From: Microbacterium testaceum
Lineage (GTDB): Bacteria > Actinomycetota > Actinomycetes > Actinomycetales > Microbacteriaceae
Length of the DNA: 64,000 bases
Direction of reading: 5' to 3'
Assembly (NCBI RefSeq): GCF_006539145.1
Contig: NZ_BJML01000009.1
Coordinates: 1 to 64,000 of the forward strand
Of the stretch, positions 42,768-51,211 are shown one piece after another; position 1 is the stretch's first letter; every line of letters starts with the position of its first letter. The notes under the pieces are model-generated. The model made no database searches and was not told the DNA's origin. It worked only from the letters and a program-made list of their open reading frames with translations. Both the position numbers and the translations under genes were made by a program.

Positions 42768-43898
42768 ATGACCCCGCTCGACGATCCCGCTCTCGTGCGC
42801 GTTCTGGCAGCCGACGGCACCCTGGCGCCCACGCCCGCGGCCGAGCGCTACCTGCCGCTCATCGACGCCCTCAGCGACGCCGACCTCGAGACCTTCTACC
42901 GCGACATGGTGTCGATCCGCGCCTTCGACGTGCAGGCCACCAACCTGCAGCGTCAGGGACAACTGGCTCTGTGGCCGCCGTCTTTCGGGCAGGAGGCGGC
43001 CCAGGTCGGCTCGGCCCGCGCGGCCCGCGCGCAGGACCACATCTTCCCCTCGTACCGCGAGCACGTGGTCACGCGCATCCGCGGCGTCGACCCGCTCGAC
43101 ATCATCCGCCTCATGCGCGGACTCACCCACGGCGGGTGGGACCCGACCGACCCGAAGAACGGCAACACGCACATCTACACGCTCGTGCTCGGTGCGCAGA
43201 CTCTGCACGCCACGGGCCTGGCGATGGGCCTGGTGTTCGACGGCAAGAGCGGCAGCGGCGACCCCGAGCGCGACGAGGCCGTCATCGTCTACTACGGCGA
43301 CGGCGCCTCGAGCCAGGGCGACGTGCACGAGGCGATGGTCTTCGCCGCGAGCTTCCAGACCCCCGAGGTCTTCTTCCTGCAGAACAACCAGTGGGCCATC
43401 TCGGTCCCCGTCGCGACGCAGTCGCGCTCGCCGCTGTACAAGCGCGGTGAGGGGTACGGCATCCCGAGCCTCCAGGTCGACGGAAACGACGTGCTCGCCA
43501 GCTACGCCGTGTCGAAGGTCGCCCTCGACGAAGCCCGCGCCGGCGGTGGCCCCCGCGCGATCGAGGCGATGACGTACCGCATGGGCGCGCACACCACGAG
43601 CGACGACCCCACGAAGTACCGCACCTCCGACGAAGAGAAGTCGTGGGCCGGGCGCGACCCGATCGCCCGCATGCGCGCGTTCCTCGAGGGGCGCGGCGCC
43701 TCGCAGCAGTTCTTCGACGACGCGGATGCCGAGGGTGCCGCCCTCGCCGACGACGTGCGCGTGCGCACGAACGAACTCGGTTCGATCCCGCGCGCGCACA
43801 TGTTCGAGAGCGTCTACTCCGAGGCGCACGCGCTCATCCAGGAGGAGCAGCGCTGGCTCGACGACTACGAGGCGTCGATGGACGGGGGCGCGAAGTGA
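42768..43898 (+). CDS. bkdA: 2-oxoacid dehydrogenase E1 component, alpha subunit
   Basis: 376 aa thiamine-diphosphate enzyme part. TPP-binding motif GDGASSQGDVHEAMVFAASF...NNQWAIS (~180-215) is intact, and HIFPSYREHVV and RTSDEE (phosphorylation-loop like) are present. Decarboxylates pyruvate or branched-chain 2-oxoacids. The stop overlaps the GTG of the beta subunit (GTGA). The class is either PDH or BKDH; the two cannot be told apart by eye. Confidence 0.88.
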   Translation: MTPLDDPALVRVLAADGTLAPTPAAERYLPLIDALSDADLETFYRDMVSIRAFDVQATNLQRQGQLALWPPSFGQEAAQVGSARAARAQDHIFPSYREHVVTRIRGVDPLDIIRLMRGLTHGGWDPTDPKNGNTHIYTLVLGAQTLHATGLAMGLVFDGKSGSGDPERDEAVIVYYGDGASSQGDVHEAMVFAASFQTPEVFFLQNNQWAISVPVATQSRSPLYKRGEGYGIPSLQVDGNDVLASYAVSKVALDEARAGGGPRAIEAMTYRMGAHTTSDDPTKYRTSDEEKSWAGRDPIARMRAFLEGRGASQQFFDDADAEGAALADDVRVRTNELGSIPRAHMFESVYSEAHALIQEEQRWLDDYEASMDGGAK

Positions 43899-44872
43899 CC
43901 GAGAACCTTCCGATCAGCCGCGCGCTCAACGCGGGCCTCCGTCGCGCGCTCGAGACGGACGACCGCGTCCTGCTCATGGGCGAGGACATCGGCCCGCTCG
44001 GCGGCGTCTTCCGCGTGACCGAGGGCCTGCAGAAGGACTTCGGTCCGCGTCGCGTCATCGACTCCCCGCTGGCCGAGTCGGGCATCGTCGGCACCGCGAT
44101 CGGTCTCGCGATGGGCGGGTTCAAGCCCGTCCTCGAGATCCAGTTCGACGGATTCGTCTTCCCCGCCTTCGACCAGATCACCTCGCAGCTGGCGAAGATC
44201 ACGAACCGCCACGAGGGTGCGGTGCGCATGCCCGTCGTCATCCGCATCCCCTACGGCGGGCACATCGGCGCCGTCGAGCACCACCAGGAGAGCCCCGAGG
44301 CGTACTTCACGCACACGGCGGGTCTGCGCGTGGTCAGCCCCTCGAACGCGAACGACGCGTACTGGATGATCCAGCAGGCGATCGACTCGCCCGACCCGGT
44401 CGTGTTCCTCGAGCCGAAGGCGAAGTACTGGCAGAAGGGCGAGGTCGACCTCGATGCGCCCGCTCTGCCGCTGCACGCGAGCCGCATCGTGCGCCGCGGC
44501 ACCGACGTGACGCTCGTCGGTCACGGCGCGATGGTCACGACCCTGCTGCAGGCGGCCGCACTCGCCGAGAGCGAGGGCACGAGCTGCGAGGTCATCGACC
44601 TGCGCTCCCTGTCGCCCGTCGACTACGGCCCGCTGCTCGACTCGGTGCGTCGCACCGGCCGCATGGTCTACGCGCAGGAGGCTCCGGGCTTCACCTCGCT
44701 CGGCTCCGAGATCGCCGCGACCGTGATGGAGAAGGCGTTCTTCGCGCTCGAGGCCCCGGTGCTGCGCGTGTCGGGCTTCGACGTGCCGTTCCCGCCCGCG
44801 AAGCTCGAGGGCACGTATTTGCCCGACGCCGACCGCATCCTCGAGGCCGTCGACCGGTCTCTGGCCTACTGA
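43895..44872 (+). CDS. bkdB: 2-oxoacid dehydrogenase E1 component, beta subunit
   Basis: 325 aa with the conserved E1beta features: [69 protein letters not shown] and the C-terminal phosphorylation-independent domain. GTG 43895 overlaps the alpha subunit. Forms the alpha2beta2 decarboxylase that passes acyl groups to E2. Confidence 0.92.
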   Translation: MTENLPISRALNAGLRRALETDDRVLLMGEDIGPLGGVFRVTEGLQKDFGPRRVIDSPLAESGIVGTAIGLAMGGFKPVLEIQFDGFVFPAFDQITSQLAKITNRHEGAVRMPVVIRIPYGGHIGAVEHHQESPEAYFTHTAGLRVVSPSNANDAYWMIQQAIDSPDPVVFLEPKAKYWQKGEVDLDAPALPLHASRIVRRGTDVTLVGHGAMVTTLLQAAALAESEGTSCEVIDLRSLSPVDYGPLLDSVRRTGRMVYAQEAPGFTSLGSEIAATVMEKAFFALEAPVLRVSGFDVPFPPAKLEGTYLPDADRILEAVDRSLAY

Positions 44873-44969
44873 CCCTTTCCGCCCCGCGCCCGCCGACACC
44901 CGCCGACCGCGTCTGCATTCCGTTGCGGCGCCGCCGGTGACAAGCTGGCTTTCGAGCAAAGGACACACC

Positions 44970-46298
44970 GTGACCGAGCAGACCTTCGTTCTCCCCGACG
45001 TCGGAGAAGGCCTCACCGAGGCCGAGATCGTGCAATGGCGCGTCGCGCCCGGTGACACGGTCGCCGTCAACGACGTGATCGTCGAGATCGAGACGGCCAA
45101 GTCGCTCGTCGAGCTGCCGTCGCCCTACTCCGGTACGGTCGGCGAGCTGCTGGCATCCGAGGGGTCGACCGTGGAGGTCGGCGCCCCGATCATCACGATC
45201 GGATCGACGGATGCCGCCGCCTCAGCGCCCGCGGCCCCGGTCAGTGTCCCCGAGCCCAGCGACCCCGGCGGAGCGGTGCTCGTCGGTTACGGCACGGGTG
45301 GGGCGGTGTCGTCGCGGCGTCGCAAGCCCGCCGAGCGCCCCGTGAAGGCCTCTGTCGGCGTGGTCGCGAAGCCCCCGATCCGCAAGCTCGCGCGCGACCT
45401 GGGCGTCGATCTCTCGGCCGTGACGCCGAGCGGTCCCGCGGGTGAGGTGACCCGCGACGACGTGGTGAAGCACGCCGAGCAGGCGAGCGTCTTCCGCAAC
45501 ATCGAGACGCCCGCGTGGGGCGCGGTGCGCGAGGAGACGATCCCGGTGGCCGCTCCCGCGGCGCCCGCGCCCACGGCATCCGCCCCCGCCTCCGACGCCC
45601 GCGAGGAGTCGATCCCCGTCCGCGGCGTGCGCAAAGCGACCGCCAACGCGATGACCTCGAGCGCGTACTCGGCGCCGCACGTGTCGGTCTGGGTCGACGT
45701 CGACGCCTCGCGCACGATGGAGCTCGTCAAGCGCCTCAAGGCCTCACCCGACTTCGCCGACGTGAAGATCTCGCCGCTGCTGATCATGGCGCGCGCCGTG
45801 ATCTGGGCCCTGCGCCGCACGCCGATGATCAACGCCGCGTGGGTCGACACCGAGGACGGCGCGCAGATCTCGGTGCGCCACTACGTGAACCTCGGCATCG
45901 CCGCGGCGACCCCCCGCGGACTACTCGTGCCGAACATCAAGGACGCGCAGTCGATGAACACGCGCGAGCTGGCCAAGGCGCTCGAGACCCTCACCCTCAC
46001 CGCGCGCGAGGGCAAGACGAGCCCCGCAGACCAGACCGGCGGCACGTTCACGATCACGAACATCGGCGTCTTCGGAGTGGATGCCGGGACCCCGATCATC
46101 AACCCCGGTGAGGCGGGCATCATCGCGCTCGGCGCGATCCGCCAGAAGCCGTGGGTCGTCGACGGCGAGGTGCGCCCCCGCTGGGTGACCACGGTGTCGG
46201 GCTCGTTCGATCACCGCGTGGTCGACGGCGACGGGATCTCGCGGTTCATCGCGGACGTGGCATCCGTGCTCGAGGAGCCGGCGCTGCTGCTGGACTGA
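44970..46298 (+). CDS. bkdC: Dihydrolipoamide acyltransferase E2
   Basis: 442 aa. One lipoyl domain (2-76, [18 protein letters not shown] with the lipoyl Lys), a peripheral-subunit binding domain ([31 protein letters not shown], ~138-168) and a catalytic domain with DHRVVDGDG (HxxxDG) near the end. GTG 44970, with AAAGGA seven bases upstream, 97 bases from E1beta. No E3 gene adjoins, so E3 is shared from elsewhere. Confidence 0.92.
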   Translation: MTEQTFVLPDVGEGLTEAEIVQWRVAPGDTVAVNDVIVEIETAKSLVELPSPYSGTVGELLASEGSTVEVGAPIITIGSTDAAASAPAAPVSVPEPSDPGGAVLVGYGTGGAVSSRRRKPAERPVKASVGVVAKPPIRKLARDLGVDLSAVTPSGPAGEVTRDDVVKHAEQASVFRNIETPAWGAVREETIPVAAPAAPAPTASAPASDAREESIPVRGVRKATANAMTSSAYSAPHVSVWVDVDASRTMELVKRLKASPDFADVKISPLLIMARAVIWALRRTPMINAAWVDTEDGAQISVRHYVNLGIAAATPRGLLVPNIKDAQSMNTRELAKALETLTLTAREGKTSPADQTGGTFTITNIGVFGVDAGTPIINPGEAGIIALGAIRQKPWVVDGEVRPRWVTTVSGSFDHRVVDGDGISRFIADVASVLEEPALLLD

Positions 46299-46335
46299 GC
46301 GGGGACCGTCCTGTCGGCCCGCCGGCGACGCCCCG

Positions 46336-46512
46336 TCAGGTCAGATCGACGACCGGCGAATCCGCATTGTTCTTCACGGATTGAATGCCGTTCGTCGCCG
46401 CAGCTTTGTTCGTGTAGGCCTCGGAAACGGCGATGATCTCGCCATTCCCGGCTTTCAGGCGAAAGCGGAATTGGCCGTTGGGGGATTTGTACAGCTCGAA
46501 TTTGCCCGCCAT
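46336..46512 (-). CDS. YegP-family (DUF1508) small protein
   Basis: 58 aa, below the size most gene finders report. It reads MAGKFELYKSPNGQFRFRLK then AGNGEIIAVSEAYTNKAAATNGIQSV, the DUF1508 motif (F-x-L-K-x-x-N-G-E-I-I-x-x-S-E-x-Y), one repeat long. The family is thought to bind nucleic acid or act under stress, with no settled role. Codons are AT-richer than the neighbours (AAA, AAT, TTC mix). Confidence 0.85.
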   Translation of the reverse strand: MAGKFELYKSPNGQFRFRLKAGNGEIIAVSEAYTNKAAATNGIQSVKNNADSPVVDLT

Positions 46513-46579
46513 GTCAGCTCCTTTGCTCTACGGGACCATCATCGTCCCGCGTGCATTCCCTGACAAGAGGGCGGAGGGC

Positions 46580-48019
46580 TCAGGGCAGGGAAGGCCGCTT
46601 CTCGATCGGCGTCGATCGCGTGGGAATCAGCAGCGCCAGCACCAGGGCGATCGCGGCCGCCCCGATGCCCATCAGGAACGACACCTGGAACGCCTGCGAG
46701 GTCGGCACGCGGGTGTCGCCGCTGCCGGTCGACAGGGTCGCGAGCACGACGCCGACGATCGCGGCCGCCGTGCTCGTCCCGAGCGAGCGCGCGAGGGCGT
46801 TCAGGCCGTTCGAGGCGCCGGTCTCGCTCGGCGGCACCGCGCGCATGATGAGCATGGGCATGGCCGCGTAGCCAAAGCCGATCCCGAAGCCGATGAGGAT
46901 GTTCGCCACGACGAAGTGCCACACCTCGGTCGAGAACATCAGACTGAAGCCGTAGGCGAGGATCAGCGAGATCGACCCCGCGACCAGCAGCACCCGGGGC
47001 CCGATCGTGCGGGCGAGGGTGCCCGAGATCGGCGAGAGCACCATCATCACCAGGCCCGACGGCATGACGACGAGGCTCGCGGCGAGCAGCGACAGGCCGA
47101 GGCCGACGCCGGTCGCCACCGGCAGCTCGAGCATCTGCGGGTACGCGACGTTCGAGGTGAACAGGGCGAAGCCCATCGCGACGGATGCCAGATTGGTGAG
47201 CAGCACAGGGCGGCGGGCCGCGACCCGAAGGTCGAGCAACGGGTTCTCGACGCGCAACTCGTACCAGCCCCACAGCAGCAGCACGGCGACACCGCCGATG
47301 GCGAGGCTCAGCGTCAGCGGCGACGTCCAGCCCCACGAGTTGCCGCGCGAGACGGCCAGCAGCACGCCGATCAGGCCGATCGCGAGGCCGACGGCGCCGA
47401 GGTAGTCGAAGCGCCCCGCGGTGCGGAGCACGCTGACGGGGACGATCCAGAGGATCAGGACGAAGACGAGCGCGCCGAGGGCACCGGCGATCCAGAACAA
47501 CCAGTGCCAGTCGGTGTTCTCGGCCACGACGGCACTGATCGGCAGACCCAGGGCGCCACCGACGCCGAGCGTCGCGCTCATGAGGGCGATCGCGCTGTCG
47601 ACGCGGTTCTCGTGCAGAACGTCGCGCATGATCGAGATGCCCAACGGCACCACGCCGACGACCGCCCCCTGCAGGGCGCGACCGACGATCATGCCGATGA
47701 TCCCGGTCGACAGTGCGGCGACCACCGAACCGAGCATCATCACGACCAGCAGCACCAGCACGATGCGGCGCTTTCCGTACATATCGCCCAGGCGGCCGGC
47801 GATCGGGGTGATGACGGCCGCGGCCAGCAACGTCGAGGTCACGACCCAGGCGGTGTCGTCGCGCGAGGCGTTCAGCAGCTGCGGCAACTGCGACTGGATG
47901 GGCACCACGAGGGTGAACATGAACGACGAGCACAGGCCCGCGAGGGCCAGGATCGCGACGACCAGACCCTGCGGGCTGTTCCGGGACAATCTTTTACGCG
48001 CGTTCTCATCCCGTGACAT
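46580..48019 (-). CDS. MFS drug exporter, DHA2 family (14 helices)
   Basis: 479 aa with about 14 hydrophobic segments, and the family motifs in order: motif A GRLGDMYGKRRIVLVLLV (~74-91), motif C-like GATLGVGGALGLPISAVV (~138-156) and WHWLFWIAGALGALVF. ATG 48019 is preferred over an upstream frame extension because the MFS topology starts at residue ~20. Exports drugs or metabolites with protons. Divergent from metQ. Confidence 0.88.
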   Translation of the reverse strand: MSRDENARKRLSRNSPQGLVVAILALAGLCSSFMFTLVVPIQSQLPQLLNASRDDTAWVVTSTLLAAAVITPIAGRLGDMYGKRRIVLVLLVVMMLGSVVAALSTGIIGMIVGRALQGAVVGVVPLGISIMRDVLHENRVDSAIALMSATLGVGGALGLPISAVVAENTDWHWLFWIAGALGALVFVLILWIVPVSVLRTAGRFDYLGAVGLAIGLIGVLLAVSRGNSWGWTSPLTLSLAIGGVAVLLLWGWYELRVENPLLDLRVAARRPVLLTNLASVAMGFALFTSNVAYPQMLELPVATGVGLGLSLLAASLVVMPSGLVMMVLSPISGTLARTIGPRVLLVAGSISLILAYGFSLMFSTEVWHFVVANILIGFGIGFGYAAMPMLIMRAVPPSETGASNGLNALARSLGTSTAAAIVGVVLATLSTGSGDTRVPTSQAFQVSFLMGIGAAAIALVLALLIPTRSTPIEKRPSLP

Positions 48020-48123
48020 CACTGTCGAGGCTACGCCTCCGCTGTGAGCCCGCGGGTCGATGAGGCGCGCGATCATCGCCGATGCCTCGGCATCCACCCA
48101 ATCCATTACTCCGCGTGACAGCC

Positions 48124-48140
48124 CGTTACCGGCCGTAACG
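48124..48140. promoter_or_regulatory. Inverted repeat in MFS-metQ divergent gap
   Basis: CGTTAC-CGGCC-GTAACG, 6-bp perfect arms, 43 bases before metQ. Candidate operator for metQNI and/or the MFS gene. The rest of the 163-base gap shows no SAM-riboswitch core. Confidence 0.4.
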
Positions 48141-48182
48141 CCTCGAATTCCGATCCCGGATGCCGCGTGCTGACGTGGTCTC

Positions 48183-49082
48183 ATGACCTCTCGACGCACC
48201 GCACGCCTGGCCACGATCCTCAGTGCTTCCGCCACTGCCCTGATGCTGACGCTCACCGGCTGCGCCGGCGGTGCCCAGGGCGGTGACGAGTCCCGCCTCG
48301 TGCTCGGAGCCGACGACGGCAACGAGACGCACTGGAGCGTGCTGAAGCAGAAGCTCGCCGACGAGGGCATCGACCTCGAGGTGCGCACCATCAACGACGG
48401 CGTTCAGCTCAACCAGGGCGTGCAGGACGGCGAGCTCGACGGCAACCTCTTCCAGCACCTCATCTACCTGTCGCAGTTCAACGTCGAGAACAACGGCTCG
48501 CTCGTGCCGGTCGGCGCGACCGCCGTGTACCCGCTCGCGCTGTACTCCGAGAAGTACACCGACGTGAAAGACCTGCCCGAGGGGGCGAAGGTCGCGATCC
48601 CCAACAACCCGACGAACCTCGCCCGCGGCCTGCTCAACCTGCAGACGGCGGGTCTGCTCACGCTCAAGGACGGCGGCAACGCCTTCTCGACGCCGGCCGA
48701 CATCGTCACGACCAAGGTCGAGCTGCTGCCCGTCGACACCAACCAGACCGTCACCGCGCTCAAGGACGGCAGCGCCCAGGCGGCGATCGTCAACAACACG
48801 CAGGCGCAGAAGGGCGGGCTCGGCGACGAGCTCATCATCTTCAAGGAAGACCTGAACAACCCGCAGCTCGCCCCGTACATCAACGCCTTCGTCACGCGCG
48901 ACGACAAGAAGGACGACCCGCGCTGGGCCAAGGTCGTCGCCGCGTACCACTCCACCGAGGTCGAGGCCGCGGTCACCGAGCTGAACCAGGGCAACCTGCA
49001 GTTCAAGACCGAGTGGACCGGCGCGCAGCTGCAGGACGAGCTGACGAGCCTCGAAGACGCCCTCAAGGCTCAGAAGGGATGA
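48183..49082 (+). CDS. metQ: Methionine ABC transporter substrate-binding lipoprotein
   Basis: 299 aa NlpA-family. Lipobox LTGC (Cys ~26); family motifs VRTINDGVQLNQGVQDGELDGNLFQHLIYL, VPVGATAVYPLALYSEKYTDVKDLPEGAKVAIPNNPTNLARGLLNLQTAGLL and VNNTQAQKGGL are typical of MetQ. Delivers D/L-methionine to MetNI. Overlaps metN (ATGA). Confidence 0.92.
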   Translation: MTSRRTARLATILSASATALMLTLTGCAGGAQGGDESRLVLGADDGNETHWSVLKQKLADEGIDLEVRTINDGVQLNQGVQDGELDGNLFQHLIYLSQFNVENNGSLVPVGATAVYPLALYSEKYTDVKDLPEGAKVAIPNNPTNLARGLLNLQTAGLLTLKDGGNAFSTPADIVTTKVELLPVDTNQTVTALKDGSAQAAIVNNTQAQKGGLGDELIIFKEDLNNPQLAPYINAFVTRDDKKDDPRWAKVVAAYHSTEVEAAVTELNQGNLQFKTEWTGAQLQDELTSLEDALKAQKG

Positions 49083-50104
49083 CCGCGGTCATCGAGCTGC
49101 GGGGCGTCACCAAGAGCTTCCGCACCGATCGCCGCACCTCCACCACCGCCGTCGACGACGTGTCGCTCACGGTGGAGGAGGGGTCGATCGTCGGGGTGAT
49201 CGGTTACTCCGGTGCCGGCAAGTCGACCCTCGTGCGGCTGCTCAACGGTCTCGAGCAGCCCACGTCCGGCACCGTCGAGGTGCTCGGAGTGAATGTGGGG
49301 GATGCCACCGAGGCGAGGCTGCGCGACCTCCGACGCCGCGTGGGCATGATCTTCCAGCAGTTCAATCTCTTCACCTCGCGGACCGTGGCGGCCAACGTCG
49401 CGTACCCGCTCAAGGTGGCGGGATGGAAGAAGGCCGACCGCGACAAGCGCGTCGCCGAGCTGCTCGACTTCGTCGGGATCGGCGATAAGGCGAAGCAGTA
49501 CCCGCGGCGCCTGTCGGGCGGGCAGAAGCAGCGCGTCGGCATCGCCCGTGCGATCGCCACGGACCCTCGCATCCTGCTCGCCGACGAAGCCACCAGTGCC
49601 CTCGACCCGCAGACCACGGCCGAGGTGCTCGACCTGCTGCGCGAGATCAACCGGCGCCTGGGCATCACGATCGTCGTCATCACGCACCAGATCTCGATCG
49701 TGCACGAGCTGTGCGACCAGGTGATCGTAATGGACGGCGGCCGCGTCGTCGACAGCGGCGACACCTACCGCGTGTTCGCTCACCCGCGCGCCGAGCTCAC
49801 CAAGCGCTTCGTCGCGGCGGTGACGCAGGGCGTGCCCTCGGGTGAGGCGCTGGCGGCGCTCGCCGCGGGCGGGGGAGAGCTGGTGAGCGTCGAGGTGAAC
49901 GAGTTCTCGAGCGAAGACGTCTCGAACGTGTTCCATCGCCACGGTGTGCGACATTCCGTCGTCTACGGCGGGGTGACCGACGTGCTCGGGCGCCAGCTCG
50001 GCACGCTGACGTACCGCGTGCACGGGGATGATCTCGACGCCGTCGTGACTGAGCTGCGCGCCCACACCGACGTCGTCCTCCCCGCGCAGGGGGTGCGCTC
50101 GTGA
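49079..50104 (+). CDS. metN: Methionine ABC transporter ATP-binding protein
   Basis: 341 aa: Walker A GYSGAGKST, Q-loop MIFQQFNLF, signature LSGGQKQR, Walker B LLADEATSALDP, and a C-terminal NIL domain (ELVSVEVNEFSSEDVSNVFHRHGV, ~265-340) that senses methionine and inhibits the transporter. Start ATG 49079, overlapping metQ; stop overlaps the metI GTG (GTGA). Confidence 0.93.
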   Translation: MTAVIELRGVTKSFRTDRRTSTTAVDDVSLTVEEGSIVGVIGYSGAGKSTLVRLLNGLEQPTSGTVEVLGVNVGDATEARLRDLRRRVGMIFQQFNLFTSRTVAANVAYPLKVAGWKKADRDKRVAELLDFVGIGDKAKQYPRRLSGGQKQRVGIARAIATDPRILLADEATSALDPQTTAEVLDLLREINRRLGITIVVITHQISIVHELCDQVIVMDGGRVVDSGDTYRVFAHPRAELTKRFVAAVTQGVPSGEALAALAAGGGELVSVEVNEFSSEDVSNVFHRHGVRHSVVYGGVTDVLGRQLGTLTYRVHGDDLDAVVTELRAHTDVVLPAQGVRS

Positions 50105-50760
50105 ACAAGTGGGACACCCTCACCCCGGTGCTGATCCAGTCGATCGGCGAGACCGTCTACATGGTCGCCGTCTCGCTGCTCATCTCGGGCGTCGCGGGCC
50201 TGGTCATCGGCGCGCTGCTGTACGCCACGCGGCCGGGCAACCTGTTCGAGAATCGCGTGGTCTTCGCCGTCGCAAACCTCGTGATCAACCTCATCCGCCC
50301 GATTCCCTTCATCATCTTCCTCACCGCCGTGGCTCCGGTCACGCGCGCGGTGACGGGGACGACCCTGGGCACGGATGCCGCGATCGTGCCGATCACGATC
50401 ATGGCCACGGTCGTGATCGCCCGCGTCGTCGAACAGAACCTCGTGGCCGTCGACCCGGGCACCGTCGAGGCCGCTCGGGCCGTGGGCGCACGCCGCATCG
50501 GCGTGCTGTTCGGCGTCGTCATCCCCGAGGCGCTGGCCCCGCTGATCCTCGGCTACACGTTCATGTTCATCGCGGTCGTCGACATGTCGGCCATGGCCGG
50601 ATACATCGGCGGCGGCGGCCTCGGAAACTTCGCGATCATCTACGGCTACCAGCAGTTCAATCAGCAGGCGACGTGGGTGACGGTGGCGATCATCGTCGTC
50701 ATCGTGCAAGCGGGCCAGCTGATCGGCAACGCGCTCGCGCACCGCATCCTGCGTCGCTGA
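50101..50760 (+). CDS. metI: Methionine ABC transporter permease
   Basis: 219 aa with about five helices and the MetI loop TVEAARAVGARRIGVLFGVVIPEALAPLILG. GTG 50101 overlaps the metN stop. Last gene of metQNI; followed by a long nested inverted repeat that probably ends the transcript. Confidence 0.93.
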   Translation: MNKWDTLTPVLIQSIGETVYMVAVSLLISGVAGLVIGALLYATRPGNLFENRVVFAVANLVINLIRPIPFIIFLTAVAPVTRAVTGTTLGTDAAIVPITIMATVVIARVVEQNLVAVDPGTVEAARAVGARRIGVLFGVVIPEALAPLILGYTFMFIAVVDMSAMAGYIGGGGLGNFAIIYGYQQFNQQATWVTVAIIVVIVQAGQLIGNALAHRILRR

Positions 50761-50790
50761 CGCGGATCGGCTCGCGCGGCGCTCGCGCCG

Positions 50791-50872
50791 CGGCATCCCG
50801 TCGATTGCCCACCACGCGCCGCGTCGCCGCACGGCGAGGCGGCGCGTGGCGGACACACGACACGGGATGCCG
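50791..50872. terminator. Nested inverted repeats after metI
   Basis: Inner stem: 50812-50828 with 50833-50849 (17 bp, one mismatch, 4-base loop). Outer arms: CGGCATCCCGT (50791-50801) and ACGGGATGCCG (50862-50872). Thirty bases after metI: a strong terminator-like fold; the outer arms make it more elaborate than others here. The gap then runs to 51211 with only the motif below. Confidence 0.65.
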
Positions 50873-51070
50873 GGACTCGGCGCGCGTATTCGTCGTCCGG
50901 CGGTCGAGGTCACGGTCGGTGGCTCTCCCGCCCTCCGCTGTGAGACCCATCGTCTCGTGCGGCGCGGTGGGGGAGCCGCGTCGGGGGCTACGACGTTCCC
51001 GTCGCAACGGCGCGATGGGAGGAAGTCGACTGCCATCGTGTGGCTTGCCGACGTCGATACACCATTTCAA

Positions 51071-51097
51071 TCCGTTCAACACCGTTTGGTACCGTTT
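51071..51097 (+). promoter_or_regulatory. Phased CCGTT motif upstream of propeller gene
   Basis: TCCGTTC (51071), ACCGTTT (51081) and ACCGTTT (51091) recur every 10 bases, i.e. one helical turn. The pair TCCGTTC-13 bases-ACCGTTT recurs upstream of the LuxR gene at 63809-63835. Likely activator binding sites. Confidence 0.55.
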
Positions 51098-51211
51098 GAT
51101 GACCCTCACGCCATTCCGCGGTTTCCCGAAGCCTCCGCTGGAGCGGTGAGGGGTGGGTGCACTCGTGTTCAGTCACCGCAGTCGATGGGTTCAGATGAGA
51201 GGTCGAACGGG

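Noticed and set aside
48020..48182. SAM riboswitch ahead of metQ
   Set aside because: The gap has no SAM-I core pattern or expected stem layout; only a short inverted repeat.
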